Shown: positions 17,318-25,647 of the stretch, one piece after another
How positions within the stretch are numbered: the first letter of the stretch is position 1
Layout of the letters: every line of letters starts with the position of its first letter
From: an uncultured Granulosicoccaceae bacterium
GTDB taxonomy: Bacteria > Pseudomonadota > Gammaproteobacteria > Granulosicoccales > Granulosicoccaceae
Assembly (NCBI GenBank): GCA_938041955.1
Contig: CALISD010000024.1
Coordinates: 1 to 42,654 of the forward strand
Reading direction: 5' to 3'
Length of the DNA stretch: 42,654 nt
Program-made: the position numbers and the translations under genes
Notes under the pieces: model-generated
Databases searched by the model: none
What the model was told of the DNA's origin: nothing
Seen by the model: the letters and a program-made list of their open reading frames with translations, nothing else

Positions 17318-17621
17318 CCCTCTAGTGTACTGCAACCTACAAGAGGTGCAAACGAGTGCCTGTCGTATGGTGCGCAACAAGACGCGCCGTTCCGAGGCAT
17401 TGCCTCCCCGTTTCTGGAACTGTCAACGAAGTTGCACGTTGATGCCGGGCTCGGGATGTGACAGTCGGCCAGGGGGTATGGCACTGGCAGAAAAACTCAT
17501 TTGCCTTGGGAGCGAAGTACGTCGATATTCAACTGCCTCCTCTCATCCGGATTGTGGGCGCTTCAGTGCCGTAGCTGAGGCGGAGAATTCGGGGGAGAGC
17601 AGCTTGACTGACTTGTAGCTG
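17318..17621. other. Intergenic region upstream of mutA
   Basis: This gap of about 300 bp contains the mutA promoter region and the region past the LOG gene. I see no gene and no clear promoter hexamers. Confidence 0.4.
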
Positions 17622-17657
17622 ATCCGCCCCGTCCTGCTGCCTGCTACCGGGGCGGAT
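17622..17657 (-). terminator. Hairpin overlapping the stop codon of the LOG gene
   Basis: A perfect 10-bp stem ATCCGCCCCG / CGGGGCGGAT (17622-17631 and 17648-17657) with a 16-nt loop. The stem includes the last codons and stop of the LOG-family gene. No U-run follows on the minus strand, so it may act as an RNA-stabilising hairpin rather than an efficient terminator. Confidence 0.45.
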
Positions 17658-18240
17658 TATTAATGTGAACTTTGGCTTGTAAAAATTGTTCTGGATTCTC
17701 GCTGAAGTGGGTCATTTGATCCAGCAGGGCGTCAGCGTCAGGGCTTCTAAGCAGGTTATCCAGATGTTGTTGTTTTAAGAAGTCCTCTTTTACAGAGTGG
17801 CTTAAAAAATCGACGAGGGAATCGTAGTAGTGATCAATGTTGAGTATACCGGTTGGTTTCTGGTGCAAACACAGCTGCTGCCAAGTGGCTATTTCAATGA
17901 GTTCTTCGAGGGTCCCTATGCCACCGGGAAGGGCAATAAATCCGTCTGATAGTGAGGCCATGGTGGCTTTGCGTTCATGCATGTCAGGCACGATAAGTAG
18001 TTCTGTTAACCCGTGGTGACTGATTTCGTAATTTTGCAAGTGCTCCGGAATAACGCCGATTACTTCTCGCCCCTGGGCAAGAACAGCGTCTGCGATAGCA
18101 CCCATTAGACCGATGCTAGCGCCCCCGTATACCAGGTCGATCTCTCTTTCGGCCATCGCTTTTGCAAGATTAAGGCATTGATCTTTATAGATGTCCCTTG
18201 CGCCATCACTTGATCCACAAAATACACACAGTCTTTTCAT
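17644..18240 (-). CDS. LOG-family nucleotide phosphoribohydrolase (TIGR00730 Rossmann fold)
   Basis: This 198-residue protein opens with CVFCGSSDGARDIY, has VYGGASIGLMGAIADAVL, and carries the catalytic LPGGIGTLEELIEIATWQQL segment, the PGGxGTxxE signature of the LONELY GUY family. These enzymes cleave nucleoside 5'-monophosphates, releasing base and ribose 5-phosphate. In plants and some bacteria they activate cytokinins; in most bacteria they probably serve nucleotide salvage or clean-up. Length is normal for the family. It sits 67 bp downstream of a LysE-type exporter on the same strand; no functional link is evident. Confidence 0.92.
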   Translation of the reverse strand: MKRLCVFCGSSDGARDIYKDQCLNLAKAMAEREIDLVYGGASIGLMGAIADAVLAQGREVIGVIPEHLQNYEISHHGLTELLIVPDMHERKATMASLSDGFIALPGGIGTLEELIEIATWQQLCLHQKPTGILNIDHYYDSLVDFLSHSVKEDFLKQQHLDNLLRSPDADALLDQMTHFSENPEQFLQAKVHINNPPR

Positions 18241-18307
18241 CTGGGGCTCTTCACGTGTTGTGGTTAATTAGGTGTCACGTTTTTTATGTGTTGATGTTGT
18301 GCGCATT

Positions 18308-18907
18308 CTATTTGAGGCTAAGTGCCGAGTATGCGGCGAGTGCCACGACAAACAGCATCGCCAGTGCCATAGCGATATTAATTGCACGCTGCGTTTCTGA
18401 TTTAAGTGCCAGGCTTTGAAGTTTTACTCCCGCCGCCAGCCAGAGTAAATGTATCACAATCCAAATGACATTAATGACCAGAAACTTGGTCATTGTCTCA
18501 ACGATCAGGCTTTGATTGGCGAACGGAAAACCGGTGAAAAGCGCAGTGTTTACAACGTAGGCTTTCGGGTTGATTGTCTGCAGAATAATGCCATCCATTA
18601 TCCCCGGCTTTTTATGGGCCTCGATGAAGCCGACTTTTGATCCGGACATTGCAATGCGAAACGCCAGCCATAACAGATAACTGATGGATGCAAGTAGCAA
18701 GACGTAGCGGAGCCATGGAACCGATAGCACGATGGCGGCAAGCCCCGTTACAACGGCCAGTGCGACCAGGTTGGTGCCAATCAATAAGCCGAGCAGATAG
18801 CTTAATCCCCGTTCACGGCCAAACGCAGCACCTACCCCGGCGAGCGACAATACCCCCGGTCCCGGCGTGATGAGAAGGAGAAACACTGATATTACGAATT
18901 GCAGCAT
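18308..18907 (-). CDS. LysE/RhtB-family amino-acid or metabolite exporter
   Basis: This 199-residue inner-membrane protein has about six hydrophobic helices. The N-terminus shows the LysE/RhtB pattern TPGPGVLSLAGVGAAFGRERGL followed by GLLIGTNLVA, and the middle contains the family segment INPKAYVVNTALF. Members export amino acids such as homoserine, threonine, lysine or leucine by proton exchange. The substrate cannot be told from sequence. The gene is divergent from a large lipoprotein gene across 182 bp, and the LOG-family gene follows on the same strand. Confidence 0.9.
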   Translation of the reverse strand: MLQFVISVFLLLITPGPGVLSLAGVGAAFGRERGLSYLLGLLIGTNLVALAVVTGLAAIVLSVPWLRYVLLLASISYLLWLAFRIAMSGSKVGFIEAHKKPGIMDGIILQTINPKAYVVNTALFTGFPFANQSLIVETMTKFLVINVIWIVIHLLWLAAGVKLQSLALKSETQRAINIAMALAMLFVVALAAYSALSLK

Positions 18908-19089
18908 ATTTGCCGGGTATCTGTGTGATGGGGTCGGGGTTGATTATTTCAGACTTGGTTCAGGTTTTCCTTATTTGTGTGACAGACATATCAACATCAT
19001 GCTGTTTCAGGTAAACATTGCGAAACACTACTGCACTAATCGTCAGGTATAACCGTTAGTTAATAGGTGTTCTTGTAAGGTTCTTAATA

Positions 19090-21534
19090 GTGAATACCAA
19101 CAGTTTTAGTGCGTTAGGTTTGATCGTTATCGCTGCGGCCTCTGCTGTGTCTTGCGGTGGTGGCGGCTCAGGTGATGAGGTCGGTACTGAGGCCAATAAC
19201 CTTCTGAGTGGTGTGTTTGTAGATAGTCCGGTAGCTGGACTGACTTATGTGACCCCCACAGTAAGTGGTGTGACGGATGCTGATGGTGTTTTTAATTATC
19301 GTCAAGGCGAGGCTGTTGTCTTCAGCATCGGGCAACTTTCATTGCCGGTAGTGGTGGCATCTGAAATGGTAACGCCGCTTGATATGGTTGAATCGGAAGA
19401 TGTCACTGATCCCTCGGTGGTCAATATTGCCCGGCTGCTTCAGTCTCTAGATGACGATAGTGATCCGTCGAACGGTATAGTGATACCTGAAGCTGTGTCG
19501 GAAAACTTTACAGAGTCTGAAGTCTATGATGTGACGGACGATACGGCGGTTGACGCGGTGGTTGAAAAAGCATTTGGTGGCAATAGAGACGCCGTGAATT
19601 CGGTGGCTGCTGTGTCACATTTCATTGATACCTTGAGCGACAACTCAGACAGCGAAGCCGGTCTTCGGCAGTGGCAATATCTGGTGAGCCCGGATTCGAC
19701 GTTTCAAGGCGACACTCTATACATTGACGAGAATAGCTTTTCGTTGACTGTTGACGGTGAAAACCATACGGGTAACACGACAATTAATCGGGGTGTGTAT
19801 CAACTGCGGGAAGGCAACCAAAAGTGGTTTGTTTCAGTTTCAACGGATGATCAAACTCAGTTTATTTGTTTGGCTAAATCTCCAAAACCGGTTAGCAACT
19901 GTGACGACAATCTATATCGTGTGTTTGCAGAAGAAGCTCAGGCGCTCGAGTTTAATAGCAATACATCGTCTGTCGAGGATCTTGATATAGGGGCTGGTAC
20001 TGATAGCCAAAGTGAGGCAACAGAAAGCCCGGTAATACCAGCTGAAACGGTGTCGGAAGCTGAAGTAGTGCCTGTGGCGGAATCAGGACCGAATGAAGGC
20101 CAAAGCACTCAGGGGCAATCCACAGATCAATCAGACAATTCGCAACAACCAGCGTTTGCATCTGGCCGCAACGAGTCGTCAGAACCAACACTCGAAGAGT
20201 TGTTTCCGCCATGTGAGCCTGGAACTCGAGACGATGATGGCGATGGATTTGGCTGGCAGAATTATCGTAGCTGTCTAATAAAAACCTCTGACGCACAGGA
20301 AGTAATGGATCCGGTTCCAGCGAGTGAAGTAGCGGGTGAAGAGACTCAGTCAGGCACGGGGCTTGAGACGGTTGATGTGGTTGAAATACCAACCATCGAA
20401 GAGGCGCTGCCGGCGATTGAAGAAGAAATAGTCGATCTTCCCGTGGAGGCAGAAGCGATTGAATCTGTCGATGTAGCAGAGCCAGCAACAGAAGTGACAT
20501 CACCTAGTACAGATTCTGCAACGACTGATGTAGAGCCTGTTGCAAACCCTGATGTAGATATCGATAACACAGTGACTGCTGCACCAGTTGAAGCTGTAGT
20601 GGAGACGCCATCGAGTGAGCCTGTGACGGAAGATCAACCAGTGAGTCTCCCGGAAGCTCCAGTAGAGGAGGTTAGCCCGATAGTCGAAGTTGCACCTCCG
20701 GAAACCGTCGCTATTGAAGTTATTGATAACATTGTTGCGGAGCAAATACAGCCAGTTGCGTATCAGCCGTCTGACATTACCGATCTGATTATACTTACCG
20801 GGCAGTCGAATGCTGCTGCACTGAGAACGGCTTTTGACGCCGCGCTGGACGGAGGTCATGAGCGCTTGTTCGCGTTTGCTGAAGATGGCCAGTGGGAAGT
20901 TGCTGATCTGCACCAGGCATGGGATGCAAGTATGCCGGGTAATTTTTCTGACACCGTGGAAGGCCAGGAGCCTTACAATAATCTGGTTTTTCAGATTGGC
21001 AAGTCGATAGCTGAGCGATCTGACCGGGTGGTGGGTATTATCTTGGTTTCAGCCCCGGGCGAGGGTATTAGCCATTGGGACTACAACAGCTATTTCTACC
21101 AGAAGATTCAAAGACGCGCGGCTGCGGCGCTTGAAGCATTGCCACAGAAAAGCAGCATTGATGCTGTGATGTGGATGCAAGGTGAGACGGACTGGCTCTA
21201 TGAAGGTACTGCCGATGAAGATGCGACGGGATTCAGCTCAACTGACTCTGACTTTTATCGCAATTATTATCCAACCAAGCTATCACAATTTATCGGCAAC
21301 TTACGTAGTGAGTGGTGGTTTGGTCCGCAATCGAAGTTTATCTGCGGCGAGACAAAAAAGGCTGAGCTTAATCCGCACCTGATGGCGCTTAACAGTGATA
21401 ATGATAGCCGTACAGGTTGTGCCCAGGCATCTGATCTTCCTGTCAGAGCAGATGATGCTTTCGGTAATCACTTTTCTGCCGAAGCGTTGAGAATCCTGGG
21501 GCGTCGTATTGCAGATATCTATCTCTCTAACTAA
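19090..21534 (+). CDS. Large lipoprotein with a CBM10-like motif and a C-terminal SGNH/acetylesterase-like domain
   Basis: This 814-residue protein starts at GTG with TAAGG about ten bases upstream. Regions in order: a lipoprotein signal with lipobox AVSC (Cys22) and a Gly tract; a beta-rich segment (about 40-120) with the pattern GVFNYRQGEAVVFSIGQLSLP found in many marine lipoproteins; a long low-complexity linker rich in Glu, Val, Pro, Thr and Ala (about 310-550); a Cys-bounded motif at 375-395 with DDDGDGFGWQNYRSC; and a C-terminal domain with TGQSN (Ser573), WMQGETDW, and DDAFGNHFSAEA (Asp788/His794). The last three match the Ser/Gly/Asn/His blocks of SGNH hydrolases of the sialate O-acetylesterase type. 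It is probably a cell-surface carbohydrate esterase. It converges on the Calx-beta gene, only 5 bp away. Confidence 0.7.
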   Translation: MNTNSFSALGLIVIAAASAVSCGGGGSGDEVGTEANNLLSGVFVDSPVAGLTYVTPTVSGVTDADGVFNYRQGEAVVFSIGQLSLPVVVASEMVTPLDMVESEDVTDPSVVNIARLLQSLDDDSDPSNGIVIPEAVSENFTESEVYDVTDDTAVDAVVEKAFGGNRDAVNSVAAVSHFIDTLSDNSDSEAGLRQWQYLVSPDSTFQGDTLYIDENSFSLTVDGENHTGNTTINRGVYQLREGNQKWFVSVSTDDQTQFICLAKSPKPVSNCDDNLYRVFAEEAQALEFNSNTSSVEDLDIGAGTDSQSEATESPVIPAETVSEAEVVPVAESGPNEGQSTQGQSTDQSDNSQQPAFASGRNESSEPTLEELFPPCEPGTRDDDGDGFGWQNYRSCLIKTSDAQEVMDPVPASEVAGEETQSGTGLETVDVVEIPTIEEALPAIEEEIVDLPVEAEAIESVDVAEPATEVTSPSTDSATTDVEPVANPDVDIDNTVTAAPVEAVVETPSSEPVTEDQPVSLPEAPVEEVSPIVEVAPPETVAIEVIDNIVAEQIQPVAYQPSDITDLIILTGQSNAAALRTAFDAALDGGHERLFAFAEDGQWEVADLHQAWDASMPGNFSDTVEGQEPYNNLVFQIGKSIAERSDRVVGIILVSAPGEGISHWDYNSYFYQKIQRRAAAALEALPQKSSIDAVMWMQGETDWLYEGTADEDATGFSSTDSDFYRNYYPTKLSQFIGNLRSEWWFGPQSKFICGETKKAELNPHLMALNSDNDSRTGCAQASDLPVRADDAFGNHFSAEALRILGRRIADIYLSN

Positions 21535-21539
21535 TTACG

Positions 21540-24074
21540 CTAACCCGGCGTGTTGGCTCTGACTTGCCGGGTACAGCTTAATCTGTCGTCGGTGGTCGGA
21601 TGAATATGCAGTGTTTGGTTGCCGGGGTAGAAGAGTGTGTTGCGATAACCTCCGTTGATGTGTCCTAGCTCCAATACACGTCCGGTAGCGCTCCAGGTGT
21701 CTGGTCCCAATAATTCTGTTGGTTGGGTGCCGTCAGGCGTGCTGCCGTAGAAGTAGGTACCATCGTCCAGGAACTGGTACCAAATTGTGTTGGTACTGTC
21801 TGCGCGATAGTTGAACTCGGCATTTTGTCTGCTCTCTTTAATGCAGCCCCAAATCGAGTTGTTTCGGGAAAAATTTCGCGAATTCAAATTGGTATTGATG
21901 ACTTCCCGTTGTGGCGTGTAGATGGGGGCATTCGTATACGTGCCAGGCGCATCGGTTGTGGTAATGCAGCTATGTAAGGCGACCGGATCCCATCCCCATC
22001 CGGCGAATTCGTCATCCAGGACAATAGTCTCCGGGCAGGCTTTTATACAGCTGACTATGCGGCCTTCGGTCGCACTCAGTTGTGCAGCATAGGCAGTTGG
22101 CCCGGTGGTGTTGTATGGCGGAATACAAATTTCCCATTCACCATCGGTGGCGAGTGGGGTAAAGCCAGGTGGTGGTGGAGTAACAACGGTGGTGTCTGTA
22201 AGTGTGACGCTTAAAGTGCCTGCACCCACAGTGGCACCGCCGGTTGGCTCAGCCAGTTGCACTACTATCGTTTGCGTATCGTCGCTGGTGTCATTGCTTG
22301 CAGCGCTAACGATGATACTTTTATCGGCGTTGTCACCATCGGCCCAGGTGAGTGTTGTCGGTGTTACTGTGTATTGGGTTGAAGCTGGAGAGGTGACAGA
22401 AATAGAAATGGCGCCGTTGCTGCCACCGTTGCGCGATACTGCAATACTTGTCGACTCGCCTTCATTAACCGCAGTAGTGCTGGCAGCGAAAGCAAGTGCT
22501 CCCGGTCTTACTACAGTGGCGTCACTTATGGTCACAGCGATTGAAGCTGTTCCGATGGTAGCGCCACCTGTAGCGCCTTGTAGTGTGATGCTCAGTTGTT
22601 CATCGGCTTCTAACAAGGCATCAGCAGTGGCGCTTATTTCGATATTGCGAGAGCTGCTGTCACCCGCTGACCAGTTGAGGATGCCGTCGTTTGCGGTGAA
22701 GTCAGCGGAGCTGGCGGTACCGGCACTTGTAGAGTAATTGACGGACACCGCACCATCATTTCCCTGCAGTCTTTCGACGACGACGTTAATACTGTTGCCT
22801 TCAGTGACAATATAGTTGTTTGTCGCCAGCGTGATTTGCCCCGGTACCGGAATGGGCGTGGTGTCAGTGATGATAACGTTTGATGTTGCCAAGCCTAGCG
22901 CCGCACCGCCCAAATTGTTTGACAGGTTGACGGAAAAAGCCTCGGCCGTTTCAACTTCTGAGTCATTAGTTATATTGATACGTATAGTGCGTGGCCCATC
23001 TTCGCCGTCCGCCCAACGAATGGTTCGCGAATCAGTGATTGCAGTAAAGTCACTGCCAGTGGCCGTGCCTTCGGCAGTCACGAAGTCGACGGTGACTAAG
23101 CCATCGTTGCCGTTGACGCGTTCCACTTCAAGCAGCACCTGGCCGGTGTTTTCATCAACGGTGATACTGTTGCTGGCAAACTGAATGGTCCCTCGCTGTG
23201 CGGGAGGGGTGGAGTCAGTCAAAGTAATACGTGCGAAACCGTTGCCTATGGCGACACCTCCAGTGGGTGTAAACAAGTGAGCGGTAAAGGTTTGTTCGCC
23301 GTCATTGATGTCATCAGTGCGAACCGTTATCGGGATCTGTTTGGGGGTCGTGTCACCGTCCACCCAAACCAGTTCACCCGAAGCGGGATCAAAATCGCTG
23401 CCGATAATTGCGGTTTCGCTTTTTAATACATAGCGTGCCGAAACCCTTCCGTCGCTGCCACCACTTCTACTTACAGAAATTGTTAACTCACCATCAATTT
23501 CGGCAACGCTGTAGGTGCTGCTAGCAAATTGCAGTAAGCCGGGTGTAGTTTCTCGAGGGGGTTCGCCATCGGGATCCGCGGGTGTTGAAAACGAGTTCGC
23601 ATGGTTGGAACCTGCTTCGCGTTCCTGCAGGTTGGATGCACCGTCACCGTCATCGTCCGGGTAGGTGTAGTTGCCGGCTGACAATGTTATTTCGAAGTCT
23701 CTGTTGACTGATTCGTTCAATGAACCGGAGCTTCTGGCGTAGACAATGTTTTGTCCGCCGACTTCTTCAAAGATAGACAGAGTGAAGGTAAATGTTGAGC
23801 CCGGTTCTACTCGAATGCTGCCCTCAAACTGATCACCGGTGCGGGTCAGAGTGACCGGCCCTGCACTGGTGTCGACCGTTGCGCGAGTGGCTTGCAGATT
23901 AACCGCCTGCGAGGTGCGAATGCGATCGGGGATAGCAAAGGCTATGGTTGGCGCTGTGTTGCCAGCGGCATTGGACTGCACTTGTACGGATGGATTTTGT
24001 GAACTATCACAAGCACTAAGAAGGGTCGCGCAAACAAGACTTCCAACAAGCAGGCTCTTGATCATGGTAATCAT
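21540..24074 (-). CDS. Calx-beta repeat lipoprotein with a C-terminal Cys-rich motif domain
   Basis: This 844-residue predicted lipoprotein has lipobox LLSAC (Cys22); a second ATG three codons downstream is an equally possible start. An N-terminal domain of unknown type is followed by a DDDGDGASNLQERE-type calcium-binding loop, then four Calx-beta domains at about 179-288, 295-405, 411-519 and 524-628, each ending in a TLTD/IITD strand. Calx-beta modules bind calcium and occur in adhesins. Residues 640-844 form a Cys-rich domain with C680...GWGW...SC703, similar to the motif in the convergent esterase-like lipoprotein. It is last in a run of three co-oriented genes for exported proteins and is probably a surface adhesin or matrix protein. 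Confidence 0.75.
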   Translation of the reverse strand: MITMIKSLLVGSLVCATLLSACDSSQNPSVQVQSNAAGNTAPTIAFAIPDRIRTSQAVNLQATRATVDTSAGPVTLTRTGDQFEGSIRVEPGSTFTFTLSIFEEVGGQNIVYARSSGSLNESVNRDFEITLSAGNYTYPDDDGDGASNLQEREAGSNHANSFSTPADPDGEPPRETTPGLLQFASSTYSVAEIDGELTISVSRSGGSDGRVSARYVLKSETAIIGSDFDPASGELVWVDGDTTPKQIPITVRTDDINDGEQTFTAHLFTPTGGVAIGNGFARITLTDSTPPAQRGTIQFASNSITVDENTGQVLLEVERVNGNDGLVTVDFVTAEGTATGSDFTAITDSRTIRWADGEDGPRTIRINITNDSEVETAEAFSVNLSNNLGGAALGLATSNVIITDTTPIPVPGQITLATNNYIVTEGNSINVVVERLQGNDGAVSVNYSTSAGTASSADFTANDGILNWSAGDSSSRNIEISATADALLEADEQLSITLQGATGGATIGTASIAVTISDATVVRPGALAFAASTTAVNEGESTSIAVSRNGGSNGAISISVTSPASTQYTVTPTTLTWADGDNADKSIIVSAASNDTSDDTQTIVVQLAEPTGGATVGAGTLSVTLTDTTVVTPPPPGFTPLATDGEWEICIPPYNTTGPTAYAAQLSATEGRIVSCIKACPETIVLDDEFAGWGWDPVALHSCITTTDAPGTYTNAPIYTPQREVINTNLNSRNFSRNNSIWGCIKESRQNAEFNYRADSTNTIWYQFLDDGTYFYGSTPDGTQPTELLGPDTWSATGRVLELGHINGGYRNTLFYPGNQTLHIHPTTDDRLSCTRQVRANTPG

Positions 24075-24116
24075 CTAAACCGTTAACTAAGGGAATTGGG
24101 TACTGGTACTGATTGA

Positions 24117-24833
24117 TTATTCGGTGCTGACGTTCGGCACAACGAAGGTGATGGTGCAACAATTGTTGGTTCCATCTGAGTTGATGACGTCGTCACCACC
24201 ACCGCTACCCGAAGACGAACTCAGTAGTGCTGCGACGACAAAGACACCAAGGCCAATCCCAAGCCATTTTGTTGTGTTGTTCTTTTTCATTGGCGCTATT
24301 GCACCGAAGAGTTCAGGTTGCTGAAGCGCTAGTGTGAGTGGATTGCTCTCACTGCCTTTTTGAACTCGATTGCCGTCTGTGTCTTCAGCTACGATGTAGT
24401 ACTGCACCATAGTGTCATCAGTCGTGGTATCCAGTGTTGCAAGCCATGTGGTGTTGGTGACATCGGCTGCCATGGCTACCGTTGAGAAAAAATCTGCACT
24501 GCTGTTGCGATAGATGAGCATCGCGCGCTCAACCGATTGATTGTCACTGATTTCAGCGACCACCGTTTGCACTTTTCCGGCAACCCCTTTGCTGATGGAC
24601 GGGGTGTGGGTAATTGTCGGTGCGGTGATGTCAAAGCCGAGGTTATTGCTGGTGTTGGTTGCGGCATCCGGCGCTGTATCGACAGCTGCCAATATGATAC
24701 GACTCGCTGAAGAGCTACTCGCAACATCATTTGTGTGGTTTGTTTGTGCCCATACTCCACCGGTACTGCCAAGTGACAGGCAGATGCAGGTGAACAAGGT
24801 AACCAAACGTTTCATGAACAAGCTAATTGTCAT
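24117..24833 (-). CDS. Exported protein with a beta-sandwich-like domain and a C-terminal membrane anchor
   Basis: This 238-residue protein has a signal peptide (cut near VWA-QT), a central segment of about 100 residues resembling an Ig/fibronectin-type sandwich (ISDNQSVERAMLIYR, YYIVAEDTDGNRVQKGS), then KKNNTTKWLGIGLGVFVVAALLSSSSGSGGGDD. That last segment is a single membrane helix followed by a Ser/Gly run, a common ending in such marine exported proteins. The ATG at 24833 has AGGA about five bases upstream. It lies 42 bp before the Calx-beta gene and 16 bp after the upstream gene, so the three are probably co-transcribed. No function recognised. Confidence 0.65.
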   Translation of the reverse strand: MTISLFMKRLVTLFTCICLSLGSTGGVWAQTNHTNDVASSSSASRIILAAVDTAPDAATNTSNNLGFDITAPTITHTPSISKGVAGKVQTVVAEISDNQSVERAMLIYRNSSADFFSTVAMAADVTNTTWLATLDTTTDDTMVQYYIVAEDTDGNRVQKGSESNPLTLALQQPELFGAIAPMKKNNTTKWLGIGLGVFVVAALLSSSSGSGGGDDVINSDGTNNCCTITFVVPNVSTE

Positions 24834-24849
24834 CTTTGTCCTGTGAGCT

Positions 24850-25473
24850 CTACCAAAGTACTTTTTGCCAGGCGCCTTCAGATTTTATAATCCTTAGGCG
24901 ATGGGTTTTCCACGCTTGCGCTGGAAATGCCGTGTTGCCGTCTAAGGTTGTCAATTCCTTAAACTCAAGAGTTGCCAGAAAAGTTTGCGTGTCATTGTCT
25001 GCTTCTGGCGATGACACGTTTACCTTCATGGCAGCGTAGTTTTGAAACACTGCGTTTAGCAGTGATGCCGTCTGTGGGGTGGCCTCACTGAATTGTCTGA
25101 CTTGTTCGAGCTCGCCATTTTCCATTGCGATTCTCAGTGAATCGAGTAGGTCAACAGCGGCGAGCATATCCTGATCAGTCAGTTCACCGTTGAGACTGGA
25201 ATTATCAGCAGCAGTGGGCTGGTTGGAAGCATTGAGCGATTCCAGCAATCGCAGTTGGCTGTGAACAATCTCCAGGCTTTCGTCGCGCAAATTGGCAGAC
25301 GCTGCCTGTGCCAGTTTATCTCTTGCACCTTCCAGGTCGTTGACCGATATCAGCCGTTCGATTTCTACCAGATATTGATCCAGCACTATTTGATCATCTT
25401 GCTGGGCATAGACAGCACTGGCGGCGATCATAAGACCACCAACTGTCGCCACAATGTATCCGAATCGCTTCAT
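24850..25473 (-). CDS. Periplasmic alpha-helical protein of unknown function
   Basis: This protein has 207 residues from the ATG at 25473, chosen because it places the signal peptide MKRFGYIVATVGGLMIAASAVYA at the N-terminus; an upstream in-frame ATG at 25518 adds 15 residues with no signal character. The mature part is mostly helical and TPR-like in its first half (VEIERLISVNDLEGARDKLAQAA), ending in a beta-like region (FLATLEFKELTTLDGNTAFPAQAWKTHRLRIIKSEGAWQKVLW) that resembles an NTF2/SnoaL-type or DUF4440-like ending, though I cannot assign a family. First gene of the three-gene exported-protein run. Confidence 0.6.
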   Translation of the reverse strand: MKRFGYIVATVGGLMIAASAVYAQQDDQIVLDQYLVEIERLISVNDLEGARDKLAQAASANLRDESLEIVHSQLRLLESLNASNQPTAADNSSLNGELTDQDMLAAVDLLDSLRIAMENGELEQVRQFSEATPQTASLLNAVFQNYAAMKVNVSSPEADNDTQTFLATLEFKELTTLDGNTAFPAQAWKTHRLRIIKSEGAWQKVLW

Positions 25474-25647
25474 GCGCGTTTGATTGAAGAATAAGGGGTG
25501 AGTAGACCGGAACTGCATGCAGTTATCAATTGATTATTCGACCTGTCTGGACATTGTTAATAAAGTTGACAATGGAAAACGGCAATTGTTCGAATCGTCA
25601 TGACGCTGTGCGGTGCGGTAATTGTACTGGTTCTTGAAGAATAGTCA

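Noticed and set aside
22105..22737. Long plus-strand frame inside the Calx-beta gene
   Set aside because: It is a low-complexity antisense shadow of the repeat-rich Calx-beta domains and has no features of its own.
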